A DNA stretch of 64,000 nucleotides from Novosphingobium meiothermophilum. Its GTDB lineage: Bacteria; Pseudomonadota; Alphaproteobacteria; Sphingomonadales; Sphingomonadaceae. The notes beneath the pieces are model-generated. The model did no database searches and was not told the origin of the DNA. It saw only the letters and a list, made by a program, of their open reading frames with translations. Position 1 is the first letter of the stretch; the number at the start of each line of letters is the position of its first letter. Where the stretch lies: positions 186,001 to 250,000 of the forward strand of contig NZ_QGHL01000007.1 in NCBI RefSeq assembly GCF_003171715.1, given 5' to 3'. This document shows, in pieces, positions 35,901 to 43,628 of this stretch. Position numbers and translations under genes: made by a program.

Positions 35901-37946
35901 ATGCCGTGGCGTAACGATGAGGCAGCAGCGGGCGCGGACGAGATTGGCCGCACCGCCCTGCGCGGGCTTGGCCAGCTCGGCACCCAGCGCACGATCATGG
36001 CGCTGCTGCTGATCGCGCTGGCGCTGTTCGTGGCCTTCAGCAGTTGGCGGCTGCCGCTGTTGCGTGATGCGGAAGCCGCGCTCTATGATCTGCGCGCCGC
36101 CAACTTCGCGCCGCCTGCCGATACTGACCAGCGCGTGACGCTGGTGGTCTATACCGCCGATACCAACCGCGCGACGGGCCAGATATCCCCGGTGGACCGC
36201 ACGATCCTTGCCAAGGCGCTTGGCCAGATCGATGCGCTTGGCGCAAAGGGCGTGGGGATCGACATCCTGTTCGACAGCCCGCAGGACGACGACGAACTGC
36301 TGCGCGCCGCACTCATGGCAATGAAGACGCCCGTCTATCTTGCCTATGCCGACAATCGCACCAATCCCGAAGCAATCACCTACGAACAGGAGCAGGATCT
36401 CAAGGCATTCCTCAAGACGGTGCGGACGGACAAGGTCGGCCCGGCATCGATCCTGCTGGAAACCGATGCCGATGGCGTTGCCCGGCGCTGGCCCCGGCAA
36501 TATCCCGGTCTGCCGCCGCTGCTGTCGCTGGCCCTGACGCAGAACGGTCCCGATGCCGATGCCCGCTTTGCCGCCTATACCGGACCGATCCGGTTTCGGG
36601 TGCCTACCGCCACTGACCGGCCCGTCTTCGACAAGATCCCCATCGACCTTCTGGCCGATCCGGAAACCGCTCCGCTTGTGGCCGATGTCGTAAGGGGGCG
36701 CTATGTCCTGATTGGCGGAGACTTTTCCGATTTCGACCAGTTCGACACGCCCTTTACCCGCACCGGCAACCCGGTCACGGGCGAGACTCGCATGATCGGT
36801 GTGGAAGTCCATGCCTCGATGCTGGCGCAATTGCTCGACAAGGCATGGAAGGCACCGCCTGCCACCTGGATGAAGCTGTTGGCGGCGCTGATTGCGGTTG
36901 GACTGGGGGTTGGCACTGCTGCGGCGCAGGTGCGCACGTGGGTTCTGGCTTTGGCGGTTCTGGCGCAATTCGCGCTGTTTCTGATCGTGCCATTCCTGGC
37001 CGAGCGGGCAGGCTTCGACACGCTCGATCTTCCCGCCACCGGCTGGCTGGTCGGCTGGCTTATCGCGTTTACCGCGGTCAGTTCGGCGCTGCGCGCGATC
37101 AACGCGGCGCAGCGCGAGTTTGCGCAGGGTGCGCTGGGCAAATACCTGCCCCGCTCGGTTGCCTCCGAAATCATGCGCAACCCCGAACGGCTTTCGCTTC
37201 ACGGCGAGAAGCGCGAGATATTCTGCCTGTTCAGCGATCTGGAGGGCTTCACCAAGCTGACTCACGCGGTAGAGCCGGAAGTGATCGCGCGGCTGCTCAA
37301 CGATTACCTCGATCGGCTGAGCGCGGTTGTGCTCGAATACGGCGGCACGCTCGACAAGTTCGTGGGCGATGCGGTCGTTGCGTTCTGGGGTGCGCCGATT
37401 GCCTATCCCGACGATGGCGAACGGGCGGTGAAGGCGGCATGGGCGATGTATCTTGCCGGCGAAGAGTTCCGCAAGGCAGCGCCCGCCGGGGTTCCCCGGA
37501 TTGGCCGCACCCGAGTCGGCGTCCACTATGGCGAGGCGGTGGTCGGCAATTTCGGCGGCGAGGGGCGCATCCAGTACACCGCGCTGGGCGATGCCATGAA
37601 CACGGCGGCGCGCCTTGAAGGGGCGAACAAGGCGCTGGGCACCAGGGTTCTGGTCAGCCGCGAGGCGGCCGAACGATCAGGGCTCGACTGGTTCCGGCCC
37701 ATGGGCGAGGTGGTCCTGCGGGGACGTGCCACACCCGTCGAGGTGTTTGAGCCGGTTCCCGAAATGGCCGCCGAGGCGCGCGCGCTCTCGGCTGAACTGA
37801 TCAGCGCCCATTCAGCAGGCGACATGCACCGAGTGCAGGCGCTCACAGACAGGCTGCTGGAAACAGCGCAAAGTGATGATGCATTGATGAACCTCGTCGA
37901 GCGATTGCGCGCGAGGCACAAGGGAGAAGCATATGGGTTGGGGTGA
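35901..37946 (+). CDS. CHASE2-domain adenylate/guanylate cyclase
   Basis: A 681-residue membrane cyclase. An N-terminal membrane span (about 33-50) is followed by a periplasmic CHASE2 sensor domain (about 60-320), two or three further spans (about 325-395), and a class III cyclase catalytic domain (about 435-610). The metal-binding aspartates are present: Asp446 in FSDLEGFT and Asp490 in DKFVGDAVVAFWG. It should make cAMP (or cGMP) in response to a periplasmic signal. The start at 35901 removes a cysteine-rich, non-homologous upstream stretch. Two tandem exported paralogues follow, the first overlapping its end by 14 bases, suggesting that they supply or modulate the signal. Confidence 0.92.
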   Translation: MPWRNDEAAAGADEIGRTALRGLGQLGTQRTIMALLLIALALFVAFSSWRLPLLRDAEAALYDLRAANFAPPADTDQRVTLVVYTADTNRATGQISPVDRTILAKALGQIDALGAKGVGIDILFDSPQDDDELLRAALMAMKTPVYLAYADNRTNPEAITYEQEQDLKAFLKTVRTDKVGPASILLETDADGVARRWPRQYPGLPPLLSLALTQNGPDADARFAAYTGPIRFRVPTATDRPVFDKIPIDLLADPETAPLVADVVRGRYVLIGGDFSDFDQFDTPFTRTGNPVTGETRMIGVEVHASMLAQLLDKAWKAPPATWMKLLAALIAVGLGVGTAAAQVRTWVLALAVLAQFALFLIVPFLAERAGFDTLDLPATGWLVGWLIAFTAVSSALRAINAAQREFAQGALGKYLPRSVASEIMRNPERLSLHGEKREIFCLFSDLEGFTKLTHAVEPEVIARLLNDYLDRLSAVVLEYGGTLDKFVGDAVVAFWGAPIAYPDDGERAVKAAWAMYLAGEEFRKAAPAGVPRIGRTRVGVHYGEAVVGNFGGEGRIQYTALGDAMNTAARLEGANKALGTRVLVSREAAERSGLDWFRPMGEVVLRGRATPVEVFEPVPEMAAEARALSAELISAHSAGDMHRVQALTDRLLETAQSDDALMNLVERLRARHKGEAYGLG

Positions 37947-38700
37947 ACGCAGGCGGATGCGCGCAGGACTTGCCGCGGCAATCGCGCTGGCCGCTACCGC
38001 AATCGGCGGGCAGGCGGCTGCGCAATCGGTGGTGGTGCGCTCGACCGGGCCATCGGCGGGCAGCTATCCGCAAGGACGCAAGCTTCCCGCCGATGCCACG
38101 GTTGTCCTGAAAGCGGGCGATCAGGTCACGGTGCTCGACAGGGCGGGAACGCGGGTTCTGGCAGGGCCGGGGACATTTATCCTGAACGGCGCGGTCAACC
38201 GTGACAATTCGGGGGCAGTGGCACTTGCAGCCATGATGACCCGCGGCGGCAGCGCGCGGACTCGCACCGGGGCCGTGCGTGGTGGGGGCGATGCGCCAGC
38301 CGCGCCCGTGGTGGCCAAGCCCGACAATGTCTGGCAGATCGATGTCAGCAAGGGCGGGGCCTATTGCGTTGCCGATCCGGCCGCTCTCGTGCTCTGGCGC
38401 CCGGACAAGACTGCGGACGGCACCGGCAAGCTGCTTTCGCAGGATGGCAGCACGGCAGATGTCACCTGGCGCGCGGGCAATCCGCTCAAGCTCTGGCCGG
38501 TGGCAAGCGTGCCCGTGATCGATGGGCAGACCTACACTTTCAGCAGCCTGGTTGGCGCGCCGGTGAAAATCCGCACGATGCTGCTGCCCGAAGTGCCCGC
38601 CGATGCGGTGGAGTTGGCCGCGCTCATGGCTGAAAAGGGTTGCACGGCGCAGCTTGATCTTCTGGCAGGGCTTTCTGCCGCCAGTCAGGCGGGTGGTTGA
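37933..38700 (+). CDS. Exported FecR-like protein, tandem paralogue 1
   Basis: A 255-residue protein with a signal peptide (about 1-31, cleavage near AAAQ) and a first domain of short beta strands, VVVRSTGPSAGSYPQGRKLP then VVLKAGDQVTVLDRAGTRVL. This is reminiscent of FecR/SH3-like periplasmic domains. A C-terminal region with two cysteines follows. It overlaps the 3' end of the cyclase gene by 14 bases and is followed by a paralogue. CHASE2 proteins often neighbour FecR-like proteins, so a sensory partnership is inferred. No enzyme motif is visible. Confidence 0.78.
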   Translation: MGWGERRRMRAGLAAAIALAATAIGGQAAAQSVVVRSTGPSAGSYPQGRKLPADATVVLKAGDQVTVLDRAGTRVLAGPGTFILNGAVNRDNSGAVALAAMMTRGGSARTRTGAVRGGGDAPAAPVVAKPDNVWQIDVSKGGAYCVADPAALVLWRPDKTADGTGKLLSQDGSTADVTWRAGNPLKLWPVASVPVIDGQTYTFSSLVGAPVKIRTMLLPEVPADAVELAALMAEKGCTAQLDLLAGLSAASQAGG

Positions 38701-38704
38701 TTCC

Positions 38705-39451
38705 GTGCGCAGGCTCATGATCACCGCGGCCTGCCTGCTGGGCGCTTCGGCCATGTCCGGCATGGCCCTGGCGCAGGCGGTGGTTGTCCGTTCCACCGGG
38801 CCTTCGGCGGTCAGTTACCCCAAAGGCAAGCGATTGCCGGTCAACGCGCCGGTCGTGCTCAAGGCTGGCGATGTGGTGACGGTGCTTGACCGTGCGGGCA
38901 CGCGCGTCCTGAAAGGCGCAGGTTCCTTCGTGATCGACAATGCCGTGAACCGCGATCGCGGAGCGGCGGCCCTTCTGGCACGATCGCTCAGCAACCCGGC
39001 ATCGGTCCGGGCGGGGGCCGTGCGCGGTGCGCCTGCGGGTGATGCCGATGTGGTTCTGCCGGTCAGCATATGGATTGCCGATACAGCGCAGGGCGGCAAT
39101 GTCTGCGTGCCGCGCGGGAGCGACATCTATCTCTGGCGCGGCAAGGCCGAAGCCCGCGTCTTCACCTGGCTCACCGAGAGCGAGGGCGGCGAGATGGTGC
39201 GGATGCAATGGCCCGCGAGGACTGCCGGAATTGCCTGGCCCAAGACCATGCTCGCCCCTCAGGAGGGCCGCACCTACCGCTTCTATGACGAAGCGTCGCC
39301 GGAGAAGACGACAGAGTTCCGGATCGTGGTGCTGGAACCCGAAGCGGTGCCTGCCGATGCGGCGGCACTGGGGACGCTGCTGCTCGACAATGGCTGCAAG
39401 GCCCAGTTCGAATGGCTGGCCGAAGTGCTGGCGGAAGCGCCTCAGGAATGA
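38705..39451 (+). CDS. Exported FecR-like protein, tandem paralogue 2
   Basis: A 248-residue protein that starts at a GTG four bases after the stop of its paralogue. It has a signal peptide (cleavage near ALAQ) and the same first domain, VVVRSTGPSAVSYPKGKRLP and VVLKAGDVVTVLDRAGTRVL, almost identical to the first copy. The C-terminal halves have diverged more but keep equivalent segments such as VPADAAALGTLLLDNGCKAQFEWL. The pattern suggests duplication followed by specialisation of the C-terminal half. Confidence 0.78.
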   Translation: MRRLMITAACLLGASAMSGMALAQAVVVRSTGPSAVSYPKGKRLPVNAPVVLKAGDVVTVLDRAGTRVLKGAGSFVIDNAVNRDRGAAALLARSLSNPASVRAGAVRGAPAGDADVVLPVSIWIADTAQGGNVCVPRGSDIYLWRGKAEARVFTWLTESEGGEMVRMQWPARTAGIAWPKTMLAPQEGRTYRFYDEASPEKTTEFRIVVLEPEAVPADAAALGTLLLDNGCKAQFEWLAEVLAEAPQE

Positions 39452-39518
39452 CGGGCCGCTTGGGGCTGGCTGCTTATGACTTGACCGGGGGCGCAAGGGC
39501 AAGGCAAGGCTCCGCGCC

Positions 39519-40997
39519 ATGTCACATGCACCCGCTCCCTTCGCGCCTTCCGCGCCGCTGAGACTTTTCAACAGTCTCACCCGCAAACTGGAAGAGTTCC
39601 AGCCGGTCCATGCCGGAGAGGCGCGCGTCTATTCGTGCGGGCCGACTGTCTATAACTACCCGCATATCGGCAACATGCGCGCCTATGTCTTTGCCGATGT
39701 CCTGGGCCGCACGCTCACGTTCAAGGGCTATGCGCTCACCCATGTCATCAATATTACCGATGTCGGCCATCTCACTGATGATGCCGATGCTGGCGAGGAC
39801 AAGATGGAGAAGATGGCGCGGGCGGAGGCCCGGTCCATCTGGGACATCGCGCGGCACTATACCCAGGCCTACTGGGAGGATGTGAAGGCGCTCAACATCC
39901 GCCAGCCCGCGCGGTGGACAATCGCCACCGAATATGTGCCGCAGATGATCGCCTTTGCCGAGAAGATTGCGAAGAAGCACTGCTACGAACTCGATAGCGG
40001 GCTGTATTTCGACGTTTCCACGGTGGCCGATTATGGCCGTCTCGCCCGCGCGCAGACCGAGGAGGGGGAAGGGCGCATCGAAGCGGTGGAAGGCAAGCGC
40101 AACGCTGCCGACTTCGCCATCTGGCGCAAGACCCCGCCCGGCGAGAAGCGCCAGATGGAATGGGACTCTCCCTGGGGCAGGGGCGCGCCGGGCTGGCATC
40201 TGGAATGCTCGGTCATGTCGGGCGAAGTGCTGGGTTTCCCGTTCGATATCCATACCGGCGGGATCGACCACCGCGAGATTCACCACCCCAACGAGATCGC
40301 GCAGAACCAAGCCTTCTGCTGCACCGATGGTCTTGATCTGCCCGCCAATTCCGGTGCGCGGGTGTGGATGCACAACAACTTCCTCGTCGAGCGTTCGGGC
40401 AAGATGAGCAAGTCCTCAGGCGAGTTCCTGCGGTTGCAACTGCTGATCGACAAGGGCTATCACCCGCTCGCCTATCGCATGATGTGCCTTCAGGCACACT
40501 ATCGCAGCGAACTGGAGTTTTCGTGGGAAGGTCTGGCGGCGGCACTCACGCGCCTCAAGCGCATTCTCATCGCACTTGGCCAGCTCAGGGAGCGCGCCAG
40601 TGAGGACAAGGCCACACCGGGGCCGCGCTTCACTTCGTATCTTGAGCGCTTCGATGCGGCGATCTCGGACGATCTCAACACGGCCATTGCGCTGACCGTG
40701 TTCGAGGAGGTGCTTGCGCTCAAGAAGGTCGATCCCGCCGAGAAGCTGGCAGCGCTGGCTGCGATGGATGATGTTCTGGGGCTGGGCGTGCTGACGCTTG
40801 ACCGCAAGGCGCTGCGCATCAGGCCCAAGGACGCAGGTATGGACGAAGCCGGGATCGAGGCCCTGCTTGACGCGCGCAAGGCTGCCCGCACGGAAAAGGA
40901 CTTCGCGCGTTCGGATGCGCTGCGCGATGAACTGGCTGCGAGGGGCGTAGAGGTGATGGACGGCGACCCCCTCGGCTGGGAGTGGAAAATCACCTGA
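39519..40997 (+). CDS. cysS: Cysteinyl-tRNA synthetase
   Basis: A class I aminoacyl-tRNA synthetase of 492 residues. The zinc-binding Cys40 is in YSCGPTVYNYPHIGN, with the HIGH-type motif HIGN at 49-52. ECSVMSGEVLG and GGIDHREIHHPNEIAQ carry the other zinc ligands, and KMSKS begins at Lys295. The C-terminal helical anticodon-binding domain is complete (ARKAARTEKDFARSDALRDELAARG). Length is normal, and the ATG at 39519 is the only good start near the aligned N-terminus. Confidence 0.97.
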   Translation: MSHAPAPFAPSAPLRLFNSLTRKLEEFQPVHAGEARVYSCGPTVYNYPHIGNMRAYVFADVLGRTLTFKGYALTHVINITDVGHLTDDADAGEDKMEKMARAEARSIWDIARHYTQAYWEDVKALNIRQPARWTIATEYVPQMIAFAEKIAKKHCYELDSGLYFDVSTVADYGRLARAQTEEGEGRIEAVEGKRNAADFAIWRKTPPGEKRQMEWDSPWGRGAPGWHLECSVMSGEVLGFPFDIHTGGIDHREIHHPNEIAQNQAFCCTDGLDLPANSGARVWMHNNFLVERSGKMSKSSGEFLRLQLLIDKGYHPLAYRMMCLQAHYRSELEFSWEGLAAALTRLKRILIALGQLRERASEDKATPGPRFTSYLERFDAAISDDLNTAIALTVFEEVLALKKVDPAEKLAALAAMDDVLGLGVLTLDRKALRIRPKDAGMDEAGIEALLDARKAARTEKDFARSDALRDELAARGVEVMDGDPLGWEWKIT

Positions 40998-41063
40998 TCG
41001 GGTTTCATTTCAGGACCGATACGATATGCCTTGAGCAGGATTCGTCCGGGAGAGCCTGAAAAG

Positions 41064-42002
41064 ATGACCGTTCTGGTGATGAGTGCGCTTGCAGCCCCTC
41101 TGGTGGAGGGGCGTTTGCCCGACTGGGTGGAGCCGCGCTTCTTCCGCAGCATAGAGGAACTTTACGCGCTCGCCCCCGAAGCGGAAATCGGCTGGTTCGA
41201 TGTGCAGGACTATCCGAAGATCGCGGGGGCAGTGCGCCTTGCGACAAAGCTCAAATGGCTGAACTCGATCTTCGCGGGGGCCGATTACTTTCCGCTTGAT
41301 GTCCTGCGCGAACGCGGTGTCGTGTTCACCAATGGCACTGGCATCAACGCCATCACCATTGCCGAGTTCGTGGTCATGGGAATGCTCACCGTGGCCAAGG
41401 GTTACCGCGAGATCGTGCGTTCGCAGGAGCGGCACGAATGGATGGATGATGCGCCGGGCAAGGTGGAACTGGCTGGCAGCCGGGCGCTGATCCTTGGCTA
41501 TGGCGCAATCGGACAGAAGGTGGATCAGCTTCTGCAAGGCTTCGACATGGATGTGGTCAAGGTGCGCCGATCAGGCGGGGAAGGCACGCTTGGGCCGGAT
41601 GAGTGGCGCGCCGAACTGGGCACGTTCGACTGGGTGATCCTGTCTGTTCCGGGAACGCCCGAAACCGAAAAGATGATCGGCCCGGCCGAGATCGCGGCGA
41701 TGAAGCCCGGCTCCACGCTGGTCAACGTGGCGCGCGGTTCGGTGGTCGATCAGGACGCGCTCGTTGAAGGGCTGAAAGCGGGCAGGCCGGGCCATGCCTT
41801 TCTCGATACGGTCACGCCCGAACCGCTGCCTGCCGATCATCCGCTGTGGAGCCTGCCCAATGCCCACGTCACCAGCCACCTTTCGGGGCGCGCGCAGACG
41901 AAGATGTTCCAGCGTTCGGTGGACCGGCTTCTCACAAACCTTGAAAGGTTCCGCCGGGGCGAACCGCTCCAGCCGCAGGTCGATCTGACGCTAGGTTACT
42001 GA
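41064..42002 (+). CDS. D-2-hydroxyacid dehydrogenase family protein
   Basis: A 312-residue NAD(P)-dependent enzyme. It has the dinucleotide motif GYGAIG (145-150) and the catalytic residues of the family, Arg224 (NVARGS), Glu253 (TPEPLP) and His272 (TSHLSG). The usual LDVFE of the glutamate loop reads LDTVTPE, so the substrate pocket may be unusual. The start at 41064 is chosen because the earlier ATG gives a tail unlike the family. The substrate cannot be named; glyoxylate/hydroxypyruvate or an aromatic 2-oxoacid are possibilities. Confidence 0.9.
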   Translation: MTVLVMSALAAPLVEGRLPDWVEPRFFRSIEELYALAPEAEIGWFDVQDYPKIAGAVRLATKLKWLNSIFAGADYFPLDVLRERGVVFTNGTGINAITIAEFVVMGMLTVAKGYREIVRSQERHEWMDDAPGKVELAGSRALILGYGAIGQKVDQLLQGFDMDVVKVRRSGGEGTLGPDEWRAELGTFDWVILSVPGTPETEKMIGPAEIAAMKPGSTLVNVARGSVVDQDALVEGLKAGRPGHAFLDTVTPEPLPADHPLWSLPNAHVTSHLSGRAQTKMFQRSVDRLLTNLERFRRGEPLQPQVDLTLGY

Positions 42003-42206
42003 TCGCAGGTGCGGCTGGGGAAACCCCCGTGCGGGTGAGGAAATCATTGCCGAATTGTGTGCGCAAATTGCGTTTAGCCCCTTGAAGCGGTCTTGCCTCG
42101 TGGCCTAGTCTGAACGCCATCGGGGTCGCATTGCAGCGCTTCCGGCTTGGCGGATCGCAAAGGGCGCAAAGCCGGGCGGTTGGCCAGTCGGTGGGAACGA
42201 GGGGCA

Positions 42207-43628
42207 ATGCTTGGCATTTTCAGGGTGATAGCGCGTCGCGTCGCGTCGTTCCGGCTGGTTTCGCCAGCGGTGCTGCTGGGCCTTGCTGCGGGGCTTGCCT
42301 TGGCCGGCCTGCTGACGCAGGCAGGCGGGGCGCTGCGTGCCTCTCCCGCGCAGGCCGAGGCATCGAGCGCCACACTGCCCGGCCACACCGGCGTAGCCAG
42401 CTGCGCGGGTTCCACCTGCCATGGCCGCAGCGTTGCCGATGGCGCGGTGGTGCGGCAGGACGAACTGCTCCGCTGGCAGGAAGAATCCTCACCTTCCGGC
42501 GCGCACAGCCGCGCATGGCGGGCGGTTCGGGAACCGCGCGGTCAGGCCATCATCCGGCGGCTCGGACTGGATGCGGCGGGCGTTCAGCGCGATTGCGCCG
42601 GATGCCACGCCACGCCCGGTGCGCAGCGCCAGTCGGACGGGGTTGATTGCGAGGCATGCCATGGCAGGGCATCGGGCTGGCTTGCCACCCACTATACCGT
42701 GGGCGCGACCCATGCCCGCAACTTGGCGCAGGGCATGACCGATCTCGTCAACCCGCGCGTGAAGGCGCAGGTATGCCTTGACTGCCACTTCTCCGGCGAT
42801 GCCAAGGGTCAGTTCATTGCTCACCGGATCATGGCAGCGGGTCATCCGCGCCTTTCCTTCGAGCTTGATCTGTTCACCACGCTCCAGCAGCACCACGACG
42901 AGGATGCCGATTACGCGCGGCGCAAGGGCGGCAAGACCAACGCCATGCGCATGTGGGCAGTGGGGCAGGCCGAAGCGGTCAAGCGCAGCCTGGAACTGTT
43001 CAGCCAGCCTGCCCGCGCGGTTGACGGCATCTTTCCCGAACTGACCTTCTTTGATTGCCATTCGTGCCACCGGCGCATCCACGATGGCGAGGCTGGCGGC
43101 AATGTCACCGCCGTGCCCAATCCGGGCCGTCCGGTTGATCCGGGAACGCCTCCTTACAATGACGAGAACATGATCATGCTGCTGGCCGCGGCGAGGGTGG
43201 TTGCGCCGGATGCGGCAGCGATTTTCGATACGCGAGCAAGGGCATTCCACCGCGCCATGCTGGTTGGCCGCTCAGAGACCGTGGCCGCCGCGCAGGCACT
43301 GCGCCAATCAGCCGATGCGCTGTCGGGCCGCTTTGCCGTTGCCAGCTTTACGCGTGAACAGACCTTCGCGATCATGGAGACCATCGCCAGCGATGCTATC
43401 GGCGCGCGCTTCACCGATTATGGCGGTGCGGTGCAATCGGTCATGGCGGTGGACACGCTGCTTGGTGGAATGGTCAATCAGGGCATGGTCCCTGCTGCCG
43501 CAGCAAACGGTTTGCGAATCCAGATCAACGAAGCCTATGCCGCCGTGCGCGATCCCAACGGCTTCCAGCCCATGGCCTTCCGTCGCGCTCTGGAGGGTGC
43601 CGTCCGCTCCATCCGGAGCCTGCGCTGA
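42207..43628 (+). CDS. Exported pentaheme c-type cytochrome (c554-like)
   Basis: First gene of a four-gene unit; 473 residues. A hydrophobic N-terminus (about 16-42) is either an uncleaved anchor or a signal peptide. Four classical CxxCH haem sites are at Cys130, Cys148, Cys190 and Cys284, and a fifth site is CX4CH at Cys66 (CAGSTCH). The spacing and the GHTGVASCAGSTCHG start recall cytochrome c554-type tetrahaem proteins. The C-terminal third has no haem site and is helical. The start at 42207 has GAGGGG upstream. Its TGA overlaps the next ATG. It would be a periplasmic electron carrier, perhaps linking the quinone pool to the larger cytochrome of the unit. Confidence 0.88.
   Translation: MLGIFRVIARRVASFRLVSPAVLLGLAAGLALAGLLTQAGGALRASPAQAEASSATLPGHTGVASCAGSTCHGRSVADGAVVRQDELLRWQEESSPSGAHSRAWRAVREPRGQAIIRRLGLDAAGVQRDCAGCHATPGAQRQSDGVDCEACHGRASGWLATHYTVGATHARNLAQGMTDLVNPRVKAQVCLDCHFSGDAKGQFIAHRIMAAGHPRLSFELDLFTTLQQHHDEDADYARRKGGKTNAMRMWAVGQAEAVKRSLELFSQPARAVDGIFPELTFFDCHSCHRRIHDGEAGGNVTAVPNPGRPVDPGTPPYNDENMIMLLAAARVVAPDAAAIFDTRARAFHRAMLVGRSETVAAAQALRQSADALSGRFAVASFTREQTFAIMETIASDAIGARFTDYGGAVQSVMAVDTLLGGMVNQGMVPAAAANGLRIQINEAYAAVRDPNGFQPMAFRRALEGAVRSIRSLR

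Noticed and set aside
37933..39451. Recent duplication or assembly error in the FecR-like tandem genes.
   Set aside because: The DNA of the two copies differs at many silent sites and the C-terminal halves are diverged, so the duplication is old.
42050..42080. FNR-like site (TTGTGTGCGCAA) upstream of the cytochrome unit.
   Set aside because: It lacks the TTGAT-N4-ATCAA halves; the symmetry is too weak to support anaerobic control.
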